Below are positions 8,897 to 16,936 of a DNA stretch of 64,000 nt, one piece after another. Position 1 is the first letter of the stretch, and each line of letters opens with the position of its first letter. Source of the DNA: Pseudolabrys sp035718275. GTDB taxonomy: Bacteria > Pseudomonadota > Alphaproteobacteria > Rhizobiales > Xanthobacteraceae. Location: NCBI GenBank assembly GCA_035718275.1, contig DASTHI010000031.1:248001-312000 (forward strand), written 5' to 3'. Below the pieces are notes generated by a model. That model searched no databases. It worked only from the letters and a program-made list of their open reading frames with translations, and was not told where the DNA came from. Both the position numbers and the translations under genes were made by a program.

Positions 8897-9618
8897 ATGA
8901 AATACTGCCCCCCGTTGGCCGTCAGCGTCGAACCCGTTATCAGGCCGGCTTCATCGGAGGCAAGAAATACAACACATCGAGCGATTTCCTCCGGCTCGCC
9001 CAGGCGCCCGATTGGAATCTGCGGCAAAATCGATTTTTCGAGCACCTCTTTTGGCACGGCCTGCACCATCTCCGTGTTGATGTAGCCTGGACAGATCGCG
9101 TTGACGGTGATTCCCGACCGCGCCCCCTCCTGCGCAAGAGCTTTTGTGAAACCGAGTTCACCCGCCTTCGCTGCAGAGTAGTTGGTCTGGCCCATCTGGC
9201 CTTTTTGCCCATTGATCGAAGAGATGTTTATGATGCGGCCGAATTTGCGCTCTCGCATGCCTTCGATCACCGGGCGGCACATATTGAACAGCGAGCCGAG
9301 ATTGGTGTTGATCACCGCGATCCACTGCTCAGGCTTCATGCGGTGGAACATAGCGTCCCGCGTAATGCCGGCATTATTGACGAGTACCTCAATCGGACCC
9401 AGTTCGGCCTCGACTTTTTTAATTCCCTCGGCGCAGGCTTCGTAGGACGACACGTCCCATTTGAACACCGGAAGGCCCGTTTCGTTTTTGAATGCCTGCG
9501 CCGCGTTGTCGTTGCCGCCGTAGTTCGCCGCGACCCTGTAGCCGGCGGCTTTCAGCGCTTTCGCAATGGCGGCCCCGATTCCGCGCGTTCCACCTGTCAC
9601 CAACGCTACGCGTGCCAT
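8893..9618 (-). CDS. phaB: Acetoacetyl-CoA reductase
   Basis: Short-chain dehydrogenase that reduces acetoacetyl-CoA to (R)-3-hydroxybutyryl-CoA with NADPH, the second step of PHB synthesis. The cofactor loop is VTGGTRGIGAAIA near residue 8; NNAGITRDAMFHRM and SSINGQKGQMGQTNYS are typical of PhaB. The catalytic Tyr147-x3-Lys151 pair is present. 241 residues. The start at 9618 has AGGTGAGG just upstream, so the longer open frame is not used. It lies downstream of phaA, separated by a strong palindrome. Confidence 0.95.
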   Translation of the reverse strand: MARVALVTGGTRGIGAAIAKALKAAGYRVAANYGGNDNAAQAFKNETGLPVFKWDVSSYEACAEGIKKVEAELGPIEVLVNNAGITRDAMFHRMKPEQWIAVINTNLGSLFNMCRPVIEGMRERKFGRIINISSINGQKGQMGQTNYSAAKAGELGFTKALAQEGARSGITVNAICPGYINTEMVQAVPKEVLEKSILPQIPIGRLGEPEEIARCVVFLASDEAGLITGSTLTANGGQYFI

Positions 9619-9652
9619 GACCTCACCTCTTGCGACCATCTTGTTAAAACAA

Positions 9653-9677
9653 CATGGCCGGGGCAAGCCCGGCCATG
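9653..9677. repeat. Palindromic REP-like element between phaA and phaB
   Basis: CATGGCCGGG, 5-base loop, CCCGGCCATG: a perfect 10-base stem. On the minus strand, in the direction of phaA to phaB, it is followed by a T-rich stretch, so it could attenuate or process the transcript. Its GGCCGGG...CCCGGCC core is repeated at 62792-62808, and similar palindromes are common between genes in Bradyrhizobium relatives, so a dispersed REP-like repeat is more likely than a dedicated terminator. Confidence 0.7.
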
Positions 9678-9707
9678 AAACCAAATCAAGACATCAGAGG
9701 CACAACT

Positions 9708-10883
9708 CTAGCGTTCGACGCACATAGCGATTCCCATACCGCCGCCGATGCACAGCGTCGCCAGGCCTTTTTTGGCGTTGCGCTTCTGCATCTCGTAGAG
9801 CAGTGTCACGAGGACTCGCGCCCCGGAGGCGCCGATGGGATGGCCGATGGCGATCGCGCCGCCATTGACGTTGACCTTGGAGGTATCCCATCCGAGATCC
9901 TTGTTGACGGCGCAGGCCTGCGCGGCAAAAGCCTCGTTCGCTTCCACCAGATCCAGGTCCTCCTTTTTCCATCCTGCTTTCTTGAGCGCGGCGCGCGAAG
10001 CCGGGATCGGGCCGGTACCCATGATAGAGGGGTCGACGCCGGCTTGGGCCCATGAGACGATCCTGGCCAGTGGCGTCTTGCCGAGCTTCGCAGCTTCAGA
10101 GGCCTTCATCAGCACCAGCGCAGCAGCACCATCATTGATACCCGAGGCGTTCGCGGCCGTCACTGTGCCTTCCTTGTCAAAGGCCGGCCGCAGCTTCGCG
10201 ATCGATTCCATGGTCACGCCGTGCTTCGGATATTCATCTGTGTCGACGACAACATCGCCCTTGCGCGTCTTTATCGTCACCGGAATGATCTCGTCCTTGA
10301 ACTTGCCTGCCTTCTGGGCGGCCTCTGCTTTGTTTTGCGAGGCCACCGCGAATTCGTCTTGCTGCTGACGCGTGATCTGCCACTGCTTGGCTACGTTCTC
10401 GGCCGTGTTGCCCATGTGATAGCCGTTGAAGGCGTCCCACAGTCCGTCCTTGATCATCGTGTCGATCATTTCGAAGGAGCCCATCTTCACTCCGGTGCGC
10501 AGATGCTGGCAATGCGGAGCCATGCTCATGGATTCCTGTCCGCCTGCCACGACGATCTCGCTGTCCCCGTTGAGGATAGCCTGGTAGCCAAGGGCGACTG
10601 CGCGTAATCCTGATCCGCAAAGCTGGTTCACGCCCCAGGCCGGGGTCTCGACAGGAATGGATGCGGCGATCGAGGCCTGGCGCGCAGGGTTCTGTCCCTG
10701 CCCGGCAGTGAGAATCTGGCCCATGATGACCTCGCTGACACGAGCGCTTTCGACGCCGGCGCGGTCGAGGGCAGCCTTGATCGCGGACTTGCCGAGTTCA
10801 TGCGCGGGGAGGTTCGCAAATGCCCCATTGAACGCGCCGACTGGTGTGCGAGCGGCACTCACGATGACAATTTCGTCTTTCAT
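9708..10883 (-). CDS. phaA: Acetyl-CoA C-acetyltransferase (beta-ketothiolase)
   Basis: Condenses two acetyl-CoA to acetoacetyl-CoA, the first step of PHB synthesis, and is reversible during breakdown. The nucleophilic Cys is residue 89 in NQLCGSGLRAVALG. The C-terminal catalytic blocks are GGAIAIGHPIGASGARVL (His) and CIGGGMGIAMCVER (second Cys). 391 residues, typical biosynthetic thiolase. GGAGC lies upstream of the ATG. Divergent from phaR, whose product is expected to control PHB genes. A second thiolase in this window (41411-42622) belongs to the pca pathway. Confidence 0.96.
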   Translation of the reverse strand: MKDEIVIVSAARTPVGAFNGAFANLPAHELGKSAIKAALDRAGVESARVSEVIMGQILTAGQGQNPARQASIAASIPVETPAWGVNQLCGSGLRAVALGYQAILNGDSEIVVAGGQESMSMAPHCQHLRTGVKMGSFEMIDTMIKDGLWDAFNGYHMGNTAENVAKQWQITRQQQDEFAVASQNKAEAAQKAGKFKDEIIPVTIKTRKGDVVVDTDEYPKHGVTMESIAKLRPAFDKEGTVTAANASGINDGAAALVLMKASEAAKLGKTPLARIVSWAQAGVDPSIMGTGPIPASRAALKKAGWKKEDLDLVEANEAFAAQACAVNKDLGWDTSKVNVNGGAIAIGHPIGASGARVLVTLLYEMQKRNAKKGLATLCIGGGMGIAMCVER

Positions 10884-11129
10884 TCGAAGCTCCTGTTACT
10901 CGGATCGGGGCAAGCTGCGGGTTCTGGCACTGCCGCATCCTTGGCAGGCGGACCATGTCTGTCAATAAGCGCGACAGCTGGGATACAAGCGACAATTGGT
11001 GCTTTTTATCCGCTTTCGCAAGGGAATCGAGCGTTAGGTTGCGCCGCCCGCGCTGGCACAAAAACGGTGGCCGATAGAAGCCGAAATTGGCTATGCTCAA
11101 GCCCTGGGCAGGGCAATTGTGTGGTTCAC

Positions 11130-11699
11130 ATGGCAGAAGAAAAAAAAGAGCCGGTCACAATCAAGAAATACGCAAACCGGCGGCTCTACAACACTGGAAC
11201 GAGCGCGTACGTCACACTCGAGGATCTCGCCTCGATGGTAAAACAGGGCGAGGATTTCATCGTCTATGACGCCAAGACGGGCGAGGACATTACCCGTTCG
11301 GTGCTGGCCCAGATCATTTTCGAGCAGGAGAACAAGGAAGGACAAAGTCTGCTGCCGATCACGTTTCTCCGACAATTGATTCGCTTCTACGGCGACAGCA
11401 TGCAAATGCTGGTTCCGCGTTTTCTCGAAGCCTCGATTGAGTCGCTATCCAGGGAACAGGACAAATTCCGCGAGCAGATGGCCCAGGCCTTCGGGGTCGG
11501 TGCTTTCGGCCCGCTCGAGGATCAGGTTCGGCGCAACATGGAAATGTTCGAAAAGACATTTGCGATGTTTGCGCCATTTACCCGTGGGCAGTCCAAGCCG
11601 CCAGAAAAACCGTCCAGCCCGAACAACGAAATGGATGAGCTCAAGCGCCAACTCGATGACATGCGCAAGCGTCTGGACAAGCTCGGTGGCAACGAATAG
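11130..11699 (+). CDS. phaR: Polyhydroxyalkanoate synthesis repressor
   Basis: DNA- and PHB-binding regulator that represses phasin and PHB genes until granules form. The N-terminus is the diagnostic PHB/PHA accumulation regulator DNA-binding block (TIKKYANRRLYNTGTSAYVT, residues ~8-27). Then come the accumulation domain (SLLPITFLRQLIRFYGDSMQ) and a C-terminal coiled-coil-like segment (MDELKRQLDDMRKRLDKL). 189 residues. I chose the ATG at 11130 because this matches the family start; the open frame extends ~110 codons further upstream without family resemblance. Divergent from phaA. Confidence 0.95.
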   Translation: MAEEKKEPVTIKKYANRRLYNTGTSAYVTLEDLASMVKQGEDFIVYDAKTGEDITRSVLAQIIFEQENKEGQSLLPITFLRQLIRFYGDSMQMLVPRFLEASIESLSREQDKFREQMAQAFGVGAFGPLEDQVRRNMEMFEKTFAMFAPFTRGQSKPPEKPSSPNNEMDELKRQLDDMRKRLDKLGGNE

Positions 11700-11886
11700 T
11701 CCCACCTGAGGTGATAGATCTCATTGCCGGAGCCATGGCGTACCGCGTGAGGGCGCCGCGCCCATGGTTTGCGGAGATGGTTTATGCCGGCCACGCGCCC
11801 CGCAGATGAAAGTGGTAAGCTGCGCAATTAAACATTTGAATAGATCGGGTTTGCGCCGCGGCGACGTCCTGCCCATAGAAACATTG

Positions 11887-12186
11887 ATGCATTCGGATCA
11901 TCAGTCAAATAACGCCGAAGCGCCATTGCCGACGAAACCAGATCTCTTCGACCCTGTGTCACAGAGGACTGGCGACGCAGCCGATGGATGTCGTGCATTG
12001 ATTACTGTCGCTGCGGCTGCGACTGCGAGACCGCGAATGCCCGCCGATCTCCGCTACGTTCCGTTTGTGGCTCACCTCGTCGCGATGAAAACCAACTGCC
12101 CGCAGACGAGGACCCATCGGCGTGCAGATCCGCACCACGCTTTGGCCGCCTATCGCGCGACCGCTAGATTGATGGCTGACCGCTAG
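11887..12186 (+). CDS. Small protein of unknown function
   Basis: About 99 residues, no signal peptide or membrane segment. The C-terminal half (RYVPFVAHLVAMKTNCPQ, then an Arg-rich QTRTHRRADPHHALAAYRA) has the look of a small conserved Rhizobiales protein I have seen before without an assigned function. The N-terminal half is rich in Ala, Pro and Asp. The start is uncertain: the open frame extends upstream to 11764, and no good Shine-Dalgarno site marks the ATG at 11887. Its stop overlaps the stop of the convergent gamma-glutamyltransferase gene by 4 bases. Confidence 0.55.
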   Translation: MHSDHQSNNAEAPLPTKPDLFDPVSQRTGDAADGCRALITVAAAATARPRMPADLRYVPFVAHLVAMKTNCPQTRTHRRADPHHALAAYRATARLMADR

Positions 12187-13763
12187 TAGCCGAGTGCGCA
12201 TCCGTCCTTGCGCGGTTCAGAACCGGCAATCAGGACGCCCCGATCCCAATCGATTTTGATGGTTTGCGCGCCGCCCCATGGCGAGGTAGCCGTGACCACG
12301 TCGTGGCCGCGCGCCTTCAAACCTTGGATAGTTGTTGCCGGCGTGCCGCGCTCCACATCCGTCTTCTCTCCCTCGAAAAAGAAGCGTGGAGCATCGATGG
12401 CTTGCTGCACATCCATGCCGTAGTCGAGCATATTCAGGATAATCTGGACGTGGCCCATCGGCTGGTAGTGTGCGCCCATCACACCAAAACTCATGTCACA
12501 GCGGCCCTCGCGCATGGCTAACGCGGGAATAATCGTGTGCATGGGACGCTTGTTCGGGCCGAACGTGTTGGGGTGATCCGGCTCAAGCGTAAAGCACGCC
12601 CCCCGATTTGTGAGCATGATGCCGCTCTTCTCGGTGCAAATCCCGACGCCAAAGCTGGAGTAGAGCGAGTTGATGAATGAAACCGCCATGCGGTCGCCAT
12701 CGACCACGGTGAGATAAACGGTGTCGTTCCCGGGGGCCGGCGCGCTCGGCAATTTCGACCGACGCTTCATGTCGATGCGCGAAGCAAGATTTTTAGCAAA
12801 GCCCTTGTTGAGCAAGTCGGCAACGGGCGTACGCATGTGCCCCGCGTCGGCGATATGCGTGTCGCGAACTGCAAAACCGAGCCGTGCCGCCTCGAGCACA
12901 AGATGAAAACGCTCGGCCCCGAGCGGATCGAGAGAGGCGACGTCGAAATTCTCGAGGATGTTGAGCATCACGAGTGCAGTAAGCCCCTGCCCGTTGGGCG
13001 GAATTTCGACGAGATCGAGTCCCCGGTAATTCGTGGAAATCGGCTCGACAACATCACCCTCATGGCGTGCAAAGTCTTCGGCGCTGAGAAACGATCCGCG
13101 TTCGAGCAATGTCGCCGCCATGTCCTCTGCGATCTCACCTTCGTAGAACGCACGCGCCCCCTTTGCGGCAATCGTCTCGAGTGTTGCCGCCAGCGCCGGA
13201 AACCGGATCACGTCACCTTCTTTGGGTGCCTCTCCTCTGAAGAGGTAATGTTTCGCCGCCCCGGGGTCGGCCTTGAGCTTGTTGACGTGCTTTTTCCAAT
13301 CGAATGCCACCCGCGACGCGACGGGAAAACCGCCCGCGGCGTACTTGATCGCGGGCGCAAGCGCACGATCGAGGCCGAAGCGGCCGTGAGCTCTGAGGAT
13401 CGCCTCCCAAGCCTCAACCGCGCCGGGCACTGTGACGGCGTGTATGGAATTGCCGATTTCGCTCATGCCCTTCGCGCGCAGCACATCGTCCGATGCTCTG
13501 GCGCCTGCGCAGCCAGAGCCGTTATAGCCCCACACTGGCTTGCCGGGCTGCGCGACAAGGCAAAAGCAGTCGCCGCCGATGCCGGTCATGTGCGGTTCGA
13601 CGACACACAATGTCGCAACTGCGGCAACCGCAGCGTCGGCCGCGGTCCCACCTGCGCGCAGCACTTCGATAGCGGCGAGCGTGGCCAGCGGATGCGATGT
13701 TGCGGCCATGCCTTCGCAGGCGATCACAGGCGAGCGGCCGGGCAACTGGAAATCACGGCTCAT
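12183..13763 (-). CDS. Gamma-glutamyltransferase family protein (Ntn hydrolase)
   Basis: Self-cleaving Ntn-hydrolase of the gamma-glutamyltranspeptidase family. The proenzyme is cut before a threonine that becomes the nucleophile; the candidate is Thr348 in GNDTVYLTVVDGD. The large-subunit block (SHPLATLAAIEVLRAGGTAA, MTGIGGDCFCLV) and the small-subunit block (GIMLTNRGACF, MHTIIPALA) are intact. 526 residues, within family range. There is no signal peptide, unlike periplasmic GGTs, so it is probably cytosolic and may act on a different gamma-glutamyl or amide substrate. Confidence 0.88.
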   Translation of the reverse strand: MSRDFQLPGRSPVIACEGMAATSHPLATLAAIEVLRAGGTAADAAVAAVATLCVVEPHMTGIGGDCFCLVAQPGKPVWGYNGSGCAGARASDDVLRAKGMSEIGNSIHAVTVPGAVEAWEAILRAHGRFGLDRALAPAIKYAAGGFPVASRVAFDWKKHVNKLKADPGAAKHYLFRGEAPKEGDVIRFPALAATLETIAAKGARAFYEGEIAEDMAATLLERGSFLSAEDFARHEGDVVEPISTNYRGLDLVEIPPNGQGLTALVMLNILENFDVASLDPLGAERFHLVLEAARLGFAVRDTHIADAGHMRTPVADLLNKGFAKNLASRIDMKRRSKLPSAPAPGNDTVYLTVVDGDRMAVSFINSLYSSFGVGICTEKSGIMLTNRGACFTLEPDHPNTFGPNKRPMHTIIPALAMREGRCDMSFGVMGAHYQPMGHVQIILNMLDYGMDVQQAIDAPRFFFEGEKTDVERGTPATTIQGLKARGHDVVTATSPWGGAQTIKIDWDRGVLIAGSEPRKDGCALGY

Positions 13764-13786
13764 GAGAGTACCGGAGATCGTTTAAG

Positions 13787-14203
13787 TCAGGATGAAACGC
13801 GCTCAATTCCCTCGACCGTGAGGTCTCTTTGAGCCGAACGCAACGTCACGGCAAATCCGCCGAGGACGTCTATGAAGCTCACGACAAGCAGGAGGAAAAA
13901 CGTCGCGGTGCCGGCCTGCTTGACGAGTATGAACTCGATCAGCATGGCGAGGAACAAGATGAGAGAGAGCGCATGGTCGAGTACGCTGCGAGTTCCGATT
14001 CGCGTCGATTTGGCGATCTCACCGAATAGCAGCAGAACCGCCAGGCAAATGAGCATATCGCCGGCTGACATTGTCCAGTCGGCCTGTGAGACCATGCGCA
14101 CTGAGCTGAGAGGTTCGGTCCAGGACACGCCCGGCATGAGAAAGGCTACGATATTGTAGATCGCAAATGGAATAATGAGCAGCGGAAAGCCGAGCATGAA
14201 CAT
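13787..14203 (-). CDS. Small integral membrane protein of unknown function
   Basis: 138 residues with four predicted membrane helices, at about residues 3-24, 47-62, 75-95 and 98-119, and a polar C-terminal tail (LRSAQRDLTVEGIERVSS). No catalytic motif is visible. It lies 23 bases upstream of the gamma-glutamyltransferase gene and just downstream of rpmF, all on the same strand, so co-transcription is possible. I do not recognise a named family. Confidence 0.72.
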   Translation of the reverse strand: MFMLGFPLLIIPFAIYNIVAFLMPGVSWTEPLSSVRMVSQADWTMSAGDMLICLAVLLLFGEIAKSTRIGTRSVLDHALSLILFLAMLIEFILVKQAGTATFFLLLVVSFIDVLGGFAVTLRSAQRDLTVEGIERVSS

Positions 14204-14225
14204 GGCTCAGTTTCACCTCGCTGCG

Positions 14226-14411
14226 TCAGGCTTCGTTCTTCGCCTTCAGAACCTGCCGGCCTTTATACATTCCGGTCTTGAGATCGATGTGGTGGGGCCG
14301 ACGGAGTTCGCCAGAATCCTTGTCCTCGACATAAGCCGGGCGCTTGAGCGCGTCAGCGGAGCGACGCATGCCGCGGCGGGACGGCGAGGTTTTTCTTTTC
14401 GGCACAGCCAT
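14226..14411 (-). CDS. rpmF: 50S ribosomal protein L32
   Basis: 61-residue basic ribosomal protein of the large subunit. It starts with the L32 signature MAVPKRKTSPSRRGMRRSAD and ends in GMYKGRQVLKAKNEA. The cysteines of zinc-binding L32 versions are absent, as is usual in alphaproteobacteria. GGAG lies upstream of the ATG. It follows mtgA, a common order in Bradyrhizobium relatives. Confidence 0.97.
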   Translation of the reverse strand: MAVPKRKTSPSRRGMRRSADALKRPAYVEDKDSGELRRPHHIDLKTGMYKGRQVLKAKNEA

Positions 14412-14481
14412 TTGACGAAACTCCCAAGCAAGCTCGATTTCGGGTTGAAGCCGGGCTTATAGAGGAAGCTTCCACTCAAGG

Positions 14482-15222
14482 CTAGTGTCTTTGCCGCAGG
14501 CACGATGCTGCTCGCGGGGCTCTTGCTGCGCGTCCGGCATACAATCCTGCAAGACGCCGGACACCAGCCCCCGGCCGCCGCGCGTTCCGCTCGATGGGAT
14601 TGGGGAGCATCGCGGCCATAAGGGCGGATTCATAGGCGGACACATCGTGGGCCGATTTGCCGAAGGCGCGCCACGCTCCGGCTTCAACACCGAACTCCCC
14701 GTTAGGCCCCCACTCGGCAACATTAAGATAAAGTTCCAGGATTCGGCGTTTCGAAAGCACGAGGTCAATCCAGAGTGCCAGCGGGAATTCCAGCGCTTTC
14801 CGAACGATGCTGCGACCCGGCCAGAGAAACAGGTTTTTTGCGAGCTGTTGGGTAATCGTCGAACCGCCCCGCATGTCGTCGAAATCGTTGGCTTCTGTAA
14901 TGGCCTCGCGGATTTCGGCGAGGTCGACCCCATGATGACTGCAGAAGCGACCATCCTCGGCAATGATCACCGCAAGGGGCACGGATGGCGCTATGCGCGA
15001 AATCGGGATGAACCGGTGCTCGACCCTTTGACCGGTCAGCTTTCTCCAGATCATGACGGTCGAGATCGGGTTGAGAACGGCGTAAACAGGGGTCAGCAGA
15101 TAAGGCAGGAGTAACAGGGCGGCGAAGGCGACGATAATCAACCGCGCGCTGCGTGGTACCTGCCATGTCGCAGTGGACCCCGAAATCTTGCCTGACGCTT
15201 GCACCCGCCGAGAGTAGCCCAT
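14482..15222 (-). CDS. mtgA: Monofunctional peptidoglycan glycosyltransferase
   Basis: Membrane-anchored GT51 enzyme that polymerises lipid II into glycan strands without a transpeptidase domain. A single membrane helix spans residues ~27-49. The catalytic Glu89 lies in AEDGRFCSHHGVD, followed by RGGSTITQQLAKNLFL and KRRILELYLNVAEWG, all core GT51 motifs. ~246 residues from the ATG at 15222. The open frame continues to 15333 but would then overlap the divergent polyprenyl synthase start, so the shorter form is preferred. Shine-Dalgarno is weak for both. Confidence 0.92.
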   Translation of the reverse strand: MGYSRRVQASGKISGSTATWQVPRSARLIIVAFAALLLLPYLLTPVYAVLNPISTVMIWRKLTGQRVEHRFIPISRIAPSVPLAVIIAEDGRFCSHHGVDLAEIREAITEANDFDDMRGGSTITQQLAKNLFLWPGRSIVRKALEFPLALWIDLVLSKRRILELYLNVAEWGPNGEFGVEAGAWRAFGKSAHDVSAYESALMAAMLPNPIERNARRPGAGVRRLAGLYAGRAARAPRAASCLRQRH

Positions 15223-15301
15223 CGGGAAGCGCTTTGCCGACGTCTCATTGTCGCTGTTGGCCACCCACTTTGCGGAGCCGCGCCCAGCAGCTAACAATGT
15301 G

Positions 15302-16234
15302 ATGATGAGCAACAATATCGAAGTATTCGCCACCCGGCTTGCTGCAGTCGCCGCCGAAACCGAGGCCCTGCTCGACAGTCTCCTGTGCGAGACACCTGTG
15401 CAGAACGAAACAACTCGGCCGTCGCGGCTCGTCGCCGCGATGCGTCATGGTTCGTTGGACGGAGGAAAAAGGCTTCGACCATTTTTGCTAGTTGAAACCG
15501 CCTCATTGTTTGCTGTCGAACGTAGAAGCGCGCTCATGGCGGGAGCCGCCCTCGAACTGGTGCACTGTTATTCCCTGGTCCATGATGACCTGCCTGCAAT
15601 GGACAACGATGATCTTCGGCGCGGCCGCCCGACCGTCCACAAGGCTTTTGACGACGCGACCGCAATTCTTGCGGGCGACGCGCTACTCACACTGGCATTC
15701 GACGTCATGACGCGAGCCGAAGTGCATGAGGATGCCGAGGTACGAGTCGCCCTGGTTTCAGAGCTCGCGCGTGCTGCCGGATTGGGCGGGATGGCAGGAG
15801 GCCAGATGCTTGATCTTGCCGCGGAAGGACGTTTCGAAAAGAAACGCGCATTTGCTCAGTCGGAGATTGCAACTCTGCAGGCGATGAAAACCGGCGCACT
15901 CATCCGATTTGCCTGCCGGGCGGGAGCGATCCTGGGACGCGCGGATGCCGAGGCCTCTGCTGCCGTTGACCGCTACGGCGTCGCCATTGGGCAGGCATTT
16001 CAGATCGCGGACGACCTGCTCGACGTCGAAGGAGAGGTTCACACACTCGGAAAGGCGGCTGGCAAGGACGCTGCCGCCGGAAAGGCGACGCTGGTTGCCG
16101 CGCTCGGAGCGAAAGGCGCGCGCGCGCGACTGCATCAGTTGGTCGATGAGGCCAGCGCGGCATTGGACCGCTTCGGTTCGAACTCCGGCACGCTGCGCGC
16201 CGCCGCGCGTTTCATTGCCGAACGCCAAGCCTGA
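15302..16234 (+). CDS. ispA: Polyprenyl diphosphate synthase, farnesyl-diphosphate synthase type
   Basis: Head-to-tail prenyl transferase joining isopentenyl diphosphate to allylic primers, feeding quinone, hopanoid and undecaprenyl pathways. The first Asp-rich motif is DDLPAMDND from residue 95 (DDx4D form of bacterial FPP synthases) and the second is DDLLD at 237-241. GGKRLRP and QAMKTGALI are also present. 310 residues from the ATG at 15302; another ATG follows directly, and an in-frame ATG at 15248 would overlap the mtgA leader. Chain length is inferred from size and motif only. Confidence 0.92.
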   Translation: MMSNNIEVFATRLAAVAAETEALLDSLLCETPVQNETTRPSRLVAAMRHGSLDGGKRLRPFLLVETASLFAVERRSALMAGAALELVHCYSLVHDDLPAMDNDDLRRGRPTVHKAFDDATAILAGDALLTLAFDVMTRAEVHEDAEVRVALVSELARAAGLGGMAGGQMLDLAAEGRFEKKRAFAQSEIATLQAMKTGALIRFACRAGAILGRADAEASAAVDRYGVAIGQAFQIADDLLDVEGEVHTLGKAAGKDAAAGKATLVAALGAKGARARLHQLVDEASAALDRFGSNSGTLRAAARFIAERQA

Positions 16235-16250
16235 AAAGCACTGAGGCTAT

Positions 16251-16928
16251 ATGCCCCGAAAGATCCGCGAGCCCATCATGCCGCTGCGGCTCGTTCGTCT
16301 GCACGCGCGGCTGCTGATTTCAACGGCTTCGGGGATATCTGTGGCGGTGGCTCTGTCCGCTACAGATTGGCGCCTTGCGAGCAGATTGCTCGCCGGCTGG
16401 GCCGTGGGAGTGGGGCTCTATTTGCTGCTCACCTGGATCCTGATGTCGCGCGCCACGGTCGCCGAAATACGCCGACGCGCGGCCATACAGGACGAGGGCG
16501 CGGCAGCACTGCTGATCCTCTGCCCGGCAGCGGCGATTGCCAGCCTTGCCGCAATTCTTGTCGAGTTGGGAAATGCGCAAGCCAGCGAAAGCTGGGGCGA
16601 TCTTGCATTCGGGATGGGTACGATATTGCTGTCGTGGCTTTTTCTGCACACGATCTTTGCTTTGCATTACGCGCACGAATACTACGGCGAGGGCAGCGAC
16701 CAAAAGGTCGGGGGGCTCAAGTTCCCAGGCTCGCAGGACCCGGATTATTGGGATTTCCTGTACTTTTCCTTCGTCGTGGCAATGACGTCGCAAGTATCGG
16801 ACGTTGCGATAACGAGCAGAGTGATCCGTCGGCTCGTCAACATGCACGGAGTGCTGGCGTTCTTTTTCAACCTGTCGGTTCTCGCCTTAACGATCAATAT
16901 GGTCTCCAACTTGATAAAGCCCGGTTGA
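16251..16928 (+). CDS. DUF1345 membrane protein
   Basis: Integral membrane protein of unknown function, 225 residues with about five helices. It carries the family blocks HTIFALHYAHEYY and DPDYWDFLYFSFVVAMTSQVSDV, the latter resembling a pore- or channel-like region seen in all DUF1345 proteins. GAGG lies just upstream of the ATG. It starts 16 bases after ispA and ends 8 bases before the antiporter gene, so the three genes probably form one transcript. Confidence 0.88.
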   Translation: MPRKIREPIMPLRLVRLHARLLISTASGISVAVALSATDWRLASRLLAGWAVGVGLYLLLTWILMSRATVAEIRRRAAIQDEGAAALLILCPAAAIASLAAILVELGNAQASESWGDLAFGMGTILLSWLFLHTIFALHYAHEYYGEGSDQKVGGLKFPGSQDPDYWDFLYFSFVVAMTSQVSDVAITSRVIRRLVNMHGVLAFFFNLSVLALTINMVSNLIKPG

Positions 16929-16936
16929 GCCTACGC

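Noticed and set aside
8384..9085. A 233-codon plus-strand frame opposite the small secreted protein and phaB
   Set aside because: Antisense to two supported genes, basic low-complexity product, no start signal.
10800..11129. Extending phaR about 110 codons upstream along its open frame
   Set aside because: The added part has no PhaR resemblance and would overlap the phaA coding region and promoter; family proteins start at the ATG at 11130.
16367..16936. Extending the Na+/H+ antiporter upstream by 190 codons
   Set aside because: The frame there overlaps the DUF1345 gene in another frame and has no membrane character; the ATG at 16937 gives a normal antiporter.
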